This document shows positions 52,547-59,707 of a DNA stretch of 64,000 nucleotides, piece after piece. The stretch covers positions 212,202 to 276,201 of the forward strand of contig NZ_FOTK01000004.1 of assembly GCF_900114535.1 (NCBI RefSeq). The letters run 5' to 3'. Below the pieces are notes generated by a model that saw only the letters and a program-made list of their open reading frames with translations, searched no databases and was not told the DNA's origin. Each line of letters opens with the position of its first letter. The first letter of the stretch is position 1. This DNA comes from Methylobacterium pseudosasicola (GTDB lineage Bacteria; Pseudomonadota; Alphaproteobacteria; Rhizobiales; Beijerinckiaceae). Position numbers and translations under genes: made by a program.

Positions 52547-53479
52547 ATGACGATGCCGGACGACGCCCGCGCGGCCCTGACTGCCCCCCTGTCCGAGGCC
52601 GACGTGACCGCCATGAAATCGGAGGCCGCGGCTTGGTTCGCGACCCTGCGCGACCGCATCCTCGCGGCCTTCGAGACCCTGGAGTCCGAGGCCAAGGGGC
52701 CGTTCCACCCGGACGCCCCCGCAGGCCCCGGGACCTTCGTGAAGACGCCCTGGGACCGCACCGACCATACCGGCCAGCCCGGCGGCGGCGGCGTCATGGC
52801 GATGCTGAAGGGCCGGGTGTTCGAGAAGGCCGGGGTGCACATCTCCACCGTCCACGGCGAGTTCGCCCCGGAATTCCGCGCCCAGATGCCCGGGGCCGCC
52901 GAGGATCCGCGCTTCTTCGCCACCGGCATCTCGCTGATCGCCCATCCGTGGAACCCGCATGTGCCGACGGTGCACATGAACACCCGCTTCGTCGTAACCA
53001 CGAAGGCGTGGTTCGGCGGCGGCGCGGACCTCACCCCCGTGCTGATGCGGCGGCGCAACCAGGAGGACCCGGACAGCCGCCACTTCCACGCCTGCCTGGA
53101 GCGCGCCTGCGCGGCCCACGGGGTCGACCATGCCCGCTACAAGGCGTGGTGCGACGAATACTTCCACCTCAAGCACCGCAATGAGCCCCGCGGCATCGGC
53201 GGTATTTTCTATGATTATCGCTGGACCGGGGATCCGCAGGCGGACCTCGCCTTCACGCGCGATGTCGGGGGCGCCTTCCTGGAAGCCTATCCAAAGATCG
53301 TCCGCGACAACGTCGGGACGGCCTGGACCGAGGCCGACCGCGAGGAGCAGCAGGTCCGGCGCGGGCGCTACGTCGAGTTCAACCTGCTCTACGACCGCGG
53401 CACGATCTTCGGGCTGAAGACCGGCGGCAACGTCGCCTCGATCCTGTCGTCCCTGCCGCCCACCGTGCGCTGGCCGTGA
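52547..53479 (+). CDS. hemF: Oxygen-dependent coproporphyrinogen III oxidase
   Basis: Converts coproporphyrinogen III to protoporphyrinogen IX with O2 in haem (and bacteriochlorophyll) synthesis. The 310 residues show '[20 protein letters not shown]', '[11 protein letters not shown]', '[12 protein letters not shown]', '[15 protein letters not shown]' and '[20 protein letters not shown]', all family signatures. Its stop overlaps the GTG of the helicase gene by four bases (GTGA). The divergent GST gene starts 168 bp upstream. Confidence 0.97.
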   Translation: MTMPDDARAALTAPLSEADVTAMKSEAAAWFATLRDRILAAFETLESEAKGPFHPDAPAGPGTFVKTPWDRTDHTGQPGGGGVMAMLKGRVFEKAGVHISTVHGEFAPEFRAQMPGAAEDPRFFATGISLIAHPWNPHVPTVHMNTRFVVTTKAWFGGGADLTPVLMRRRNQEDPDSRHFHACLERACAAHGVDHARYKAWCDEYFHLKHRNEPRGIGGIFYDYRWTGDPQADLAFTRDVGGAFLEAYPKIVRDNVGTAWTEADREEQQVRRGRYVEFNLLYDRGTIFGLKTGGNVASILSSLPPTVRWP

Positions 53480-54594
53480 GCGCCGGTCTCCCCTCGGCTT
53501 ACGCGCCGCAGCAGGATGCGGCGCTGAAGGCCATCGCGGCCTGGCGGCGGGAGGGCGGGAGCCAGGTGTTCCGGCTGTTCGGCTATGCCGGCACCGGCAA
53601 GACCACGCTTGCCCGCCGGATCGCCGAGGATGTCGACGGCACGGTGGTCTACGGCGCCTTCACCGGCAAGGCCGCCTCGGTGATGCGCCAGAAGGGCTGC
53701 TACGACGCCGCCACGATCCACTCGCTGATCTACCGCACCAAGGAGGCGGAAGAAGGCGGCCCGACCTTCACGCTCAACCGCTCCGGCCCGGCCGCGAAGG
53801 CGGACCTGATCATCATCGACGAGTGCTCGATGGTGGATTCCGACCTCGGCAACGACCTCCTGTCCTTCGACCGGCCGGTGCTGGTGCTGGGCGACCCGGC
53901 GCAGCTGCCGCCGGTGCGCGGCGGCGGCTTCTTCACCGAGGCCGAGCCCGACGTGATGCTCACCGAGGTCCATCGCCAGGCCAAGGACGACCCGATCGTC
54001 CGCATGGCCATGACCGTGCGCGAGGGCGGCCGGCTGGAGCTCGGCACCTACGGCCAGAGCCGGATCGTCTCCCGCCGCACCCTCGACCCGGCCGAGGTGC
54101 TCGAATGCGACCAGGTCCTGGTCGGCCTCAACAAGACCCGCCGCCTGTACAACAACCGGCTCCGGGAACTCGCCGGCCATACCGACCCGATGCCGGCGGT
54201 GGGCGAGAAGCTGGTCTGCCTGCGCAACGACCGGGTGAAGGGCCTGCTCAACGGCTCGACCTGGACGGTGCAGGCCCTGCGCGCCCCGCCGCGCCCGGAC
54301 CTCATCCGCCTCGACGTCGTCCCCGAGGACGACCCGGCGCTGCGCCGCCGGGCCACCGACATCAAGGTGCTGCGCGCGATGATCTCGGGCTCCGACGAGG
54401 AGATCCCGCTGTTCCTGCGCCGGGAGACCGACGAGTTCACCTACGGCTACGCCCTGACGGTGCACAAGGCGCAGGGTTCGCAATGGGACCGGGTGACCCT
54501 GTTCGACGAATCCTACGCCTTCCGCGAGCACCGCGCCCGCTGGCTCTATACCGGCCTCACCCGGGCCGCGCAGGCGATCACCATCGTGGTCTGA
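53476..54594 (+). CDS. RecD/Dda-like superfamily 1 DNA helicase
   Basis: A 372-residue ATP-dependent helicase. Motifs: Walker A '[16 protein letters not shown]' (about 33-48), '[16 protein letters not shown]', Walker B '[11 protein letters not shown]', motif III '[19 protein letters not shown]', and the UvrD-like C-terminal motifs '[14 protein letters not shown]' and '[11 protein letters not shown]'. It resembles T4 Dda and small RecD2-type helicases. Its GTG overlaps the hemF stop as GTGA, so it is translationally coupled to haem synthesis without an obvious reason. It is the last chromosomal gene before the tRNA-Ser fragment. Confidence 0.93.
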   Translation: MSAGLPSAYAPQQDAALKAIAAWRREGGSQVFRLFGYAGTGKTTLARRIAEDVDGTVVYGAFTGKAASVMRQKGCYDAATIHSLIYRTKEAEEGGPTFTLNRSGPAAKADLIIIDECSMVDSDLGNDLLSFDRPVLVLGDPAQLPPVRGGGFFTEAEPDVMLTEVHRQAKDDPIVRMAMTVREGGRLELGTYGQSRIVSRRTLDPAEVLECDQVLVGLNKTRRLYNNRLRELAGHTDPMPAVGEKLVCLRNDRVKGLLNGSTWTVQALRAPPRPDLIRLDVVPEDDPALRRRATDIKVLRAMISGSDEEIPLFLRRETDEFTYGYALTVHKAQGSQWDRVTLFDESYAFREHRARWLYTGLTRAAQAITIVV

Positions 54595-54674
54595 CCGGCG
54601 CCCGGCGCCGCGACATCGCTTGTGAAGCGCGAGCGCGCATGCTAGGCACCGCCCGTCTCATCGAGGCACCTTGC

Positions 54675-54717
54675 GGAGAGGTGGCAGAGCGGTTGAATGC
54701 ACCGCACTCGAAATGCG
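54675..54717 (+). pseudogene. 5' half of a tRNA-Ser(CGA) gene, truncated (candidate attachment site)
   Basis: The sequence matches tRNA-Ser from the 5' acceptor arm (GGAGAGG) through the D arm (with 'GCAGAGCGGTTGAATGCAC') to the anticodon loop CTCGAAA (anticodon CGA) and four bases of the 3' anticodon stem, then departs abruptly. No variable arm, T arm or 3' acceptor follows. Phage-like genes start to its right, so this looks like the left junction of an element inserted in the tRNA gene. Confidence 0.75.
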
Positions 54718-55049
54718 ATTTCGGCCATCCCGCCACCTCCCAGCCGATCCGATAACGTCCTGCCTCGCCTAGGCATTTTCGGGTCCTCGCCTCGTTCTCA
54801 TCCCGTTCCATACTGGCCTGTGCGACCGAGTTTGGTAGCAAAAGCGGTAGCGGATGGTCGCTGTCTGTTCCGGTAGTTGAGCCGCGCGCACGGGATGCGC
54901 GAGCGACGTTCGGCTGGGGGCTCGCTGCGGCGAGATTACCTGCAAACTTGCATCATAAGATCGGGCGTCAAGCTGCCGAGCCAGTCTAAGCCTCGCACCA
55001 CGAGGCCGTGCCCAGCCGACAGATTCATCGCAGAAAGCGTGACCACACC

Positions 55050-55133
55050 ATGTTCGATCTCGCCTTCACGGTCGTCTATTCGGCCGGTGCGTTCATGGCC
55101 GTGGGGGTGATCCTGCGAGGGCTCGCAGCCTAG
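55050..55133 (+). CDS. Possible 27-residue membrane peptide
   Basis: An ATG frame of 27 codons encoding one hydrophobic helix ('FTVVYSAGAFMAVGVILRGL'). The ribosome-binding site is weak and length is minimal, so it may be chance. Small phage membrane peptides of this kind do occur, and a palindrome follows 17 bp after its stop. Confidence 0.3.
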   Translation: MFDLAFTVVYSAGAFMAVGVILRGLAA

Positions 55134-55150
55134 CCCTTGACGGCTCGGCA

Positions 55151-55171
55151 AAACGGAAATGGTTTCCGTTT
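55151..55171. promoter_or_regulatory. Perfect palindrome in the left end of the element
   Basis: AAACGGAAA (55151-55159) and TTTCCGTTT (55163-55171) are exact inverses around TGG. It could be a repressor operator or, less likely because the stem is AT-rich and no U-run follows, a terminator. Confidence 0.5.
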
Positions 55172-55381
55172 TCGAAAAGCGACACAGTGTCGTGTTTGGC
55201 ATCCCCGGTTCAGGGGAGCGCAAAACGGCAGACTGTGCCGATATGTGAAACCGTTTCGCATTTGCCCGCGTCGGCATAGGCTACCGGGATCGGCGAGGAA
55301 TCTGAGGCGCCTCGCTGATCTCCACGCTCGCCCATCTCATCTCCCCCGAGGCGTAAGGGCGGGCGTGGATGCTTCGAGCGC

Positions 55382-56074
55382 CTACCCAACCGGTGGCGTC
55401 AGGATCGCTTGCTCACGCGCCTCGAAGTCCGGATCGTCACCGAAGCCGAGGAAGCTGGCAGGCAGCTTGGTACGGGTCAGCGACAGGATCGCCCGAGCAG
55501 TGGTGGCCAGCTTGTCCTCGTTCTCCAGGCAGCGGTGCGACAGGGCGCCCTCGACCTCGAAAGCCGCTGCGAGCCCAACCACAGCGAGTCCGGCCATCGT
55601 GCATGGAACCGGAAGAGCTAGGACCTCGGCGAGTAGGCGCCTCAGCACGTTGTCGACAGCCAGGGCGGCCTTGTAGGGCTCGGCTTCGGGGTCTTCGACC
55701 TCGAACACCCAGCGGACACTCATGGCGGCGGCGTGGGCACCGATCAGGGCCGGGCCGAACGGTACGTGCGGGTCCGTGCCGCCGGTGCGAGGGCACTTGA
55801 CCAGCGCCCCGCGCAGATCGGCTGCGCGGGCCTTCAGCGCGGCCGTCGAGCTGGCGGTCGGCGCCTGCATCTGATGACTGGCATCGCTGAAGAAGCTTTC
55901 CAGGCCGTCCTGAATGGCGGCGATGGCTTGGTCGGCCGGATCGGCGGCGCGGCAGGCTCGAATGGCCTCCGTGACGGGGCCCGGCAGCTGGCCGAACCCC
56001 TGGCATAATAAGGTCCGAGGATTGCCGGACGGGGGTAATAAGGGCGTGCGTGTGCTATGGGCGTGAGTAGCCAT
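55382..56074 (-). CDS. Hypothetical protein of the element
   Basis: A 230-residue protein with no recognised domain. It is rich in alanine and leucine, likely helical ('AIAAIQDGLESFFSDASHQM', 'AVDNVLRRLLAEVLALPVPC'), and has three cysteines and no signal peptide. The ATG at 56074 is preferred to an upstream start at 56194 because the latter would run through the operator region. It is divergent from the ribbon-helix-helix gene and may be controlled by it. Confidence 0.6.
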   Translation of the reverse strand: MATHAHSTRTPLLPPSGNPRTLLCQGFGQLPGPVTEAIRACRAADPADQAIAAIQDGLESFFSDASHQMQAPTASSTAALKARAADLRGALVKCPRTGGTDPHVPFGPALIGAHAAAMSVRWVFEVEDPEAEPYKAALAVDNVLRRLLAEVLALPVPCTMAGLAVVGLAAAFEVEGALSHRCLENEDKLATTARAILSLTRTKLPASFLGFGDDPDFEAREQAILTPPVG

Positions 56075-56116
56075 TGACGTAGATCCACGACGTTGAGGGC
56101 TAGGCCTGGCACGGTG

Positions 56117-56145
56117 TTGACGCACCGTGTCGGGCCGTTTGCTAT
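56117..56145 (+). promoter_or_regulatory. Candidate sigma-70 promoter
   Basis: TTGACG (56117-56122) and TGCTAT (56140-56145) are spaced 17 bp. The -35 lies in the loop of a small ACGGTG/CACCGT hairpin. Transcription would begin near 56152, at the edge of the inverted repeat 56149-56200 and 50 bp before the 56204 start. Confidence 0.4.
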
Positions 56146-56148
56146 TGC

Positions 56149-56200
56149 TAGCAGATTGCTTATAGTTGCTCACATCCCAAGCGTCAACTAGCATCTGCTA
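56149..56200. promoter_or_regulatory. Inverted repeat operator upstream of ribbon-helix-helix gene
   Basis: TAGCAGAT (56149-56156) and ATCTGCTA (56193-56200) are exact inverses, with an inner AGTTG/CAACT pair (56164-56168, 56185-56189). The right arm ends 3 bp before the ATG at 56204 and the left arm lies on the predicted start of transcription, so protein binding would block the gene. Autoregulation by the 56204 protein is the simplest idea. Confidence 0.5.
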
Positions 56201-56203
56201 ACA

Positions 56204-56368
56204 ATGTCAGAGACACGTGAGACTCGGTCCGCGCCGCTTGGGCTACGGATCCTGCCATCCGTCAAAAAGGCGCTTGAGGAGGCTGCCGCCGAGGATCATC
56301 GGCCAGTCGCCTCCTACGTCGAGAAGCTCCTCACCGAGCACCTGAAGGCGAAGGGCTACCTGAAATGA
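56204..56368 (+). CDS. Small ribbon-helix-helix-like protein
   Basis: A 54-residue protein. 'APLGLRILPSVKKALEEAAA' and 'EDHRPVASYVEKLLTEHLKA' show the strand-helix-helix layout of Arc/CopG-like DNA-binding proteins. Its TGA overlaps the next ATG (ATGA), so it is coupled to the 56365 gene. It lies right beside an inverted repeat and is a likely autoregulator, or an antitoxin if the next protein is a toxin. Confidence 0.72.
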   Translation: MSETRETRSAPLGLRILPSVKKALEEAAAEDHRPVASYVEKLLTEHLKAKGYLK

Positions 56369-56682
56369 CAGGGCCTGCCGTGCCGCCCGAGAAGCTGGCC
56401 GAGGTCGCCGGGCTGGCAACGGCACTCGCTGACCGCATCCTTGAGCAGCACGCTGCCGGCACGACGATCCCAACGAACCAATTCCACATGCTCGTCAACG
56501 CCACCAGGATGCTTCAGGACAACGGCGTCCCCTGGCCGCCTTCCGTGGAGCATGTGCTGATGGAAGTGGCCAAGCGTGCTGAGCCGGCCGAGGTAGGTCG
56601 CCAGGCTGGCCCAGATGCGACGAAGGGTGACGACGTCGTGGGGCACCTGACGCAAGTTCTCCATGCGATGCGGCGGCCGTAG
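56365..56682 (+). CDS. Hypothetical protein of the element
   Basis: A 105-residue helical protein ('LAEVAGLATALADRILEQHA', 'FHMLVNATRMLQDNGVPWPP') with no family recognised. It is coupled to the ribbon-helix-helix gene by a 4-bp overlap. It might be its toxin or effector partner, but no toxin motif is seen. Confidence 0.62.
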   Translation: MTGPAVPPEKLAEVAGLATALADRILEQHAAGTTIPTNQFHMLVNATRMLQDNGVPWPPSVEHVLMEVAKRAEPAEVGRQAGPDATKGDDVVGHLTQVLHAMRRP

Positions 56683-56692
56683 AAAAGTGAAC

Positions 56693-56893
56693 ATGCGGAT
56701 GGGACGATCGAAGCGTCGGTTACCCGACAGCCTGACCCAGCACCTGTCGGATCCGAAGATCGTCGCCTTCAGGCCTCGAACCAATCAGCGCCGTGCCGAT
56801 CTTCGGGCCGAAGCAGCAAAGAGGTTCTACCTCTCGATCGTAACCCTCACCGTCGTCGTGGTGGCTGGCGGTTACCTACTGCGCCTCTGGTAG
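56693..56893 (+). CDS. Hypothetical tail-anchored small protein
   Basis: A 66-residue basic protein with a C-terminal TM helix ('FYLSIVTLTVVVVAGGYLLR'). It begins 10 bp after the 56365 gene and is probably the third gene of that operon. Its stop overlaps the start of an XRE remnant. Confidence 0.55.
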   Translation: MRMGRSKRRLPDSLTQHLSDPKIVAFRPRTNQRRADLRAEAAKRFYLSIVTLTVVVVAGGYLLRLW

Positions 56894-56979
56894 CCGCCCT
56901 CGAAGCCGCTGGCGTCATCTTCATCGAGGAGAACGGCGAGGGGCCGGGGGTAAGGCTGCGGAAGGCGGTCGCTCAATGA
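56893..56979 (+). pseudogene. C-terminal remnant of an XRE-type regulator
   Basis: Read in frame, this piece encodes 'ALEAAGVIFIEENGEGPGVR' and a few more residues, then TGA. This tail (A-L-E-x-A-G-V-x-F-I-x-E-N-G-x-G-P-G-V-R-L) is the typical end of many Hyphomicrobiales HTH regulators. The HTH part is missing, so it is a truncated gene left by recombination. Confidence 0.7.
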
Positions 56980-57178
56980 CCCCCGCCCGCTAGACCGCGG
57001 CGGTGCAGATCGCGGATTAGTCGCCCGTGAGGGCACCAAGTTGCCTTGACGCTATTGACCAAAGCCCACCTCATAGGGCCATAAGGGTCTCAAGGGGTTT
57101 CTGCCGATTTTTCGTTGAAAAGGCACTAAGGTCCCTTTGGTATCCCTAGTGCGGCTAAGCCGTAACACAGGCGAGTCG

Positions 57179-58396
57179 ATGTTTCACCGGCTGAGCATAA
57201 CCAATTTTGGAGCAATCAGAGATCTCCAGGTATTGGACTTTTCGATTTCTAATAAAGTCGAGCATGAAGAAGATAGGCAAATTGTTGGCTATCAAAACTC
57301 TAGAGTTCCGAAGATCGCTGCCATTCTAGGCGCCAATGCGTCCGGCAAGACAACTGCCATAAGAGCGCTTGGATTTTTAGCAGACTTTACATCGAGATCG
57401 GCGCTTTATCCGCCGGACGCTGGCCTAATTTTTTATCCATTTTCTGATAAAGAGTCGCAGGAAGCGAAGTCAAAACTTAGTGTTGAATTTGAAGCTGACT
57501 GGTTTTCTCCTGGAAATCCTATGCCTCTGCGCTACACCATGGTCGCAGCTCCTGGAAAAAGCTCGTTCCAACGAGTCGTCGAATCTGAAGCGCTCGAATA
57601 TAAGCCGGCAAGCCAATGGACTGCTCTCGTGGTTCGAGAGCAGGATCGCGCCTCATTTAGACGGGAAATGGGGTCGCTTGGTGGGAAAATACCCCGCACC
57701 GCACTGGCTAGAAATAATGCTTCAGTCATCTCTTTGCTTGGGCAATTTGTAGCAGGGAACGCACTGGTTGATACTATACAAAATAGCTTGTCTGGGGTTG
57801 TGTCAAATTTCTATTTCTGGGGCCGGCCAAGAAGGACTGATGAAGAAACGGCAAAAATGTATGCTGACGATCCAGGTACGCTAAAGGCGTTAAATAATTT
57901 AATCAAGAGGGCTGATTTGGGCATCAATGATGTTCGAGTTCAGGAGTTTCCCGGTATAGGATCGGGCGAATCAAAGCGTATGATCCTATATTTTCGTCAT
58001 TCTGGCTTGAATTCTGACTTGCCTGCCGCCCTAGAGTCCCAGGGGACAATGAATTTTGTGAGTGTATTCCCATTAATACATCGAGTTCTTGTGTCTGGCG
58101 GCCTTGCGCTCATGGACGAGCTTGATAGCGATCTTCATCCCGAACTCCTCCGTGAAATTCTTGGCTGGTTTACGGACCCAGAAACCAATCCTCATAATGC
58201 TCAGCTTATAACAACTTGCAACAATCCGGCGGTGCTCGATTTTTTGCGGAAAGAAGAGATATTCTTTTCCAAGAAAGACGATGGCGGCCGCGTAAAGCTT
58301 TATGGTCTGAAAGACATACCTGGCGTAAGGCGTGACGCAAATTTCCAGCGCGATTACCTTGCTGGACGCTATGGTGCTATCCCTTATATCGGGTGA
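57179..58396 (+). CDS. AAA15/OLD-like ATPase (RloA/AbiLi-like)
   Basis: A 405-residue SMC/ABC-type ATPase. N-terminal 'FHRLSITNFGAIRDLQVLDF', Walker A 'LGANASGKTTAIRALGF' (about 50-66), and the joined signature/Walker B region 'LESQGTMNFVSVFPLIHRVL' ... 'LALMDELDSDLHPELLREIL' are hallmarks of the AAA15 group found in anti-phage and abortive infection systems. The C-terminus has 'TTCNNPAVLDF' (sensor). It is followed after 27 bp by a TOPRIM/RloB-like gene. Codon use is AT-rich, unlike neighbours, showing recent transfer. The ATG at 57179 is chosen over one at 57137 because it begins at the conserved strand. Confidence 0.88.
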   Translation: MFHRLSITNFGAIRDLQVLDFSISNKVEHEEDRQIVGYQNSRVPKIAAILGANASGKTTAIRALGFLADFTSRSALYPPDAGLIFYPFSDKESQEAKSKLSVEFEADWFSPGNPMPLRYTMVAAPGKSSFQRVVESEALEYKPASQWTALVVREQDRASFRREMGSLGGKIPRTALARNNASVISLLGQFVAGNALVDTIQNSLSGVVSNFYFWGRPRRTDEETAKMYADDPGTLKALNNLIKRADLGINDVRVQEFPGIGSGESKRMILYFRHSGLNSDLPAALESQGTMNFVSVFPLIHRVLVSGGLALMDELDSDLHPELLREILGWFTDPETNPHNAQLITTCNNPAVLDFLRKEEIFFSKKDDGGRVKLYGLKDIPGVRRDANFQRDYLAGRYGAIPYIG

Positions 58397-58423
58397 GCGG
58401 CAGCCGGAGCGGCCCACAGGACA

Positions 58424-58948
58424 ATGCCTCGAATTCGACGTCGGATTTTTGTTGGTTGTGAAGGTAAGGGTGAGCGATCCCTTACGGTCGTGCTGCAGCG
58501 ATATGCCGAAGAGACCGACTGCGCAGTGCACCTTGATCCATACGACAGCCATGGCGGTGATCCGGCTATAATAATTGAAAAATCAATCAAAGAAAGCAAC
58601 AATCGAATATTGAAGCGCGGTATGTATGATGGTGGAAGATTTGTTCTGCTGGACTCCGATAGAATAGGCCCGGAAGCAGTAGCAAAAGCGCTTAGAGCCG
58701 GCATACACCTCGTTCAGCAAGTGGACTGCTTGGAAACCCATCTTGGTAAAATTCTCAGTGGCCGATTAAATTCCACGCCTGCGCAGGCTAAGAGAGAATT
58801 GTTGAAGACTTGGCCTGATTATAGGAAAGGTTTTGATTCTGCTTCTTTGAAATCAAGAATGACATTGGACCTTATCAGAGGTTCAGGTGGGATAAGTGCG
58901 GAATGGGAAGTGTTTTTACAAACAATCGGATTGATAAAAAGAAAATGA
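58424..58948 (+). CDS. RloB/TOPRIM-like protein (AbiLii-like), partner of the ATPase
   Basis: A 174-residue protein. 'RRIFVGCEGKGERSLTVVLQ' fits the acidic first motif of RloB/TOPRIM folds (C-E-G-x-G-E), and 'GGRFVLLDSDRIGPEAVAKA' gives the D-x-D motif. Such proteins are nucleases or effectors in AAA15-linked systems (RloAB, AbiL, PARIS-like). It begins 27 bp after the ATPase in the same AT-rich segment, so it is probably cotranscribed. The C-terminal helical part ('SLKSRMTLDLIRGSGGISAE') is unfamiliar. Function as an anti-phage effector is inference. Confidence 0.75.
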   Translation: MPRIRRRIFVGCEGKGERSLTVVLQRYAEETDCAVHLDPYDSHGGDPAIIIEKSIKESNNRILKRGMYDGGRFVLLDSDRIGPEAVAKALRAGIHLVQQVDCLETHLGKILSGRLNSTPAQAKRELLKTWPDYRKGFDSASLKSRMTLDLIRGSGGISAEWEVFLQTIGLIKRK

Positions 58949-59037
58949 AATCATTGGTCAAGCGGTCGCCGCTCATCAGCGTGTGAGGCGAACAGCCGTG
59001 GGCATACTAAGAGCAGCCTCGCGACGGAAGTCAGACA

Positions 59038-59352
59038 GTGACAGCGACGCTGGCGTTTAAACTGGCATCAGGAACGCTGGCCCTTCTGGCGCTGCTTTGC
59101 GCTGGCGTAGCGGCTCGCCGTTCGTATCAGGCAGCCGGCGTTTCCAGCTACCCGGACTGGACGCCACTAGGTCTTCCCGGGCGATCCGAACCGGTGGATC
59201 CGGCGATGCGCCAAGTCGATTTGGAATTAGCCGCCTTAATGGCCTCGAAGTCGTCAGGCGACTTCAATCGGGCGGCCGTTTGGTGGACGATTCGAGCCGT
59301 CATCCTTGGGACGGCCGCAAATCTGGTCAGCTTATTTCCGCTTTCGAATTAG
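59038..59352 (+). CDS. Hypothetical two-helix membrane protein
   Basis: A 104-residue protein with an N-terminal helix ('LASGTLALLALLCAGVAARR') and a C-terminal one ('AVWWTIRAVILGTAANLVSL'). It starts with GTG, 89 bp after the RloB-like gene, and returns to GC-rich composition. No family recognised. It could be a third member of the ATPase module or independent cargo. Confidence 0.55.
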   Translation: MTATLAFKLASGTLALLALLCAGVAARRSYQAAGVSSYPDWTPLGLPGRSEPVDPAMRQVDLELAALMASKSSGDFNRAAVWWTIRAVILGTAANLVSLFPLSN

Positions 59353-59365
59353 GTAGGCCATTCGC

Positions 59366-59439
59366 AGGGGCGTGGGAGATTCGAACCCGCCAACCTCCCC
59401 TTTGCGAAAAGGGCGCTCATCCAGTTGAGCTTCCGCCGC
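59366..59439 (-). tRNA. Degenerate tRNA, anticodon CGC (tRNA-Ala-like)
   Basis: On the minus strand a cloverleaf can be drawn: D arm GCTC/GAGC perfect with GG in the loop, anticodon arm CCCTT/AGGGG with loop TTCGCAA (anticodon CGC, U33 present), T loop TTCGAAT. The T stem has one mismatch and the acceptor stem two (positions 2-71 and 7-66), and position 8 is A, not T. No CCA is encoded. It is probably a decayed or phage-type tRNA; charging identity is uncertain. Confidence 0.6.
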
Positions 59440-59617
59440 ATTGTGACCGGAGCGCGCTCCAGTCATTGGTGCTTCGTGTTGAAACCTAAATACCGCTGCG
59501 TAGGGCAAGCGTCAAACCGGGACATGGCCCGCGCGATGGGCTGGTGAACGACGGGCTGGAGAAGCCCCGCGCGGCGGCTGCCGGCGGGGCTCAAGATGAT
59601 GGCGATGTGGGACGGTG

Positions 59618-59695
59618 TCAGGTCGGCGGGTCCCGCGGGATCGCCCGCCGCATCTGCGCGCCGCTCCGCTGCACGACGTCCTGGAACAGCTTGCC
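59618..59695 (-). pseudogene. Second copy of the tape-measure C-terminal tail
   Basis: After the tape-measure stop and another stop three codons later, the same frame reads 'GKLFQDVVQRSGAQMRRA' and ends at 59618. It is clearly related to the real tail 'NLFQEVRTQNGSQMRKAD'. It is a partial duplicate or a leftover of a replaced tape-measure gene. Confidence 0.7.
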
Positions 59696-59707
59696 TCAGG
59701 CGGTAGC

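Larger units (their letters stand above)
54718..55381. other. Left end of the element, few or no genes
   Basis: 664 bp with no convincing large gene. It includes a possible 27-codon membrane peptide (55050-55133), a strong palindrome (55151-55171) and a second short one, GAAAC-C-GTTTC, near 55249. It probably includes the attachment region and promoters of the element. Confidence 0.5.

Noticed and set aside
54675..54750. A complete tRNA-Ser gene
   Set aside because: Only the 5' half is present; no variable arm, T arm or 3' acceptor was found in the following 100 bases.
54718..57178. An integrase or transposase near the left junction of the element
   Set aside because: No tyrosine or serine recombinase or DDE motifs in any frame. 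The enzyme, if any, must be beyond the right edge.
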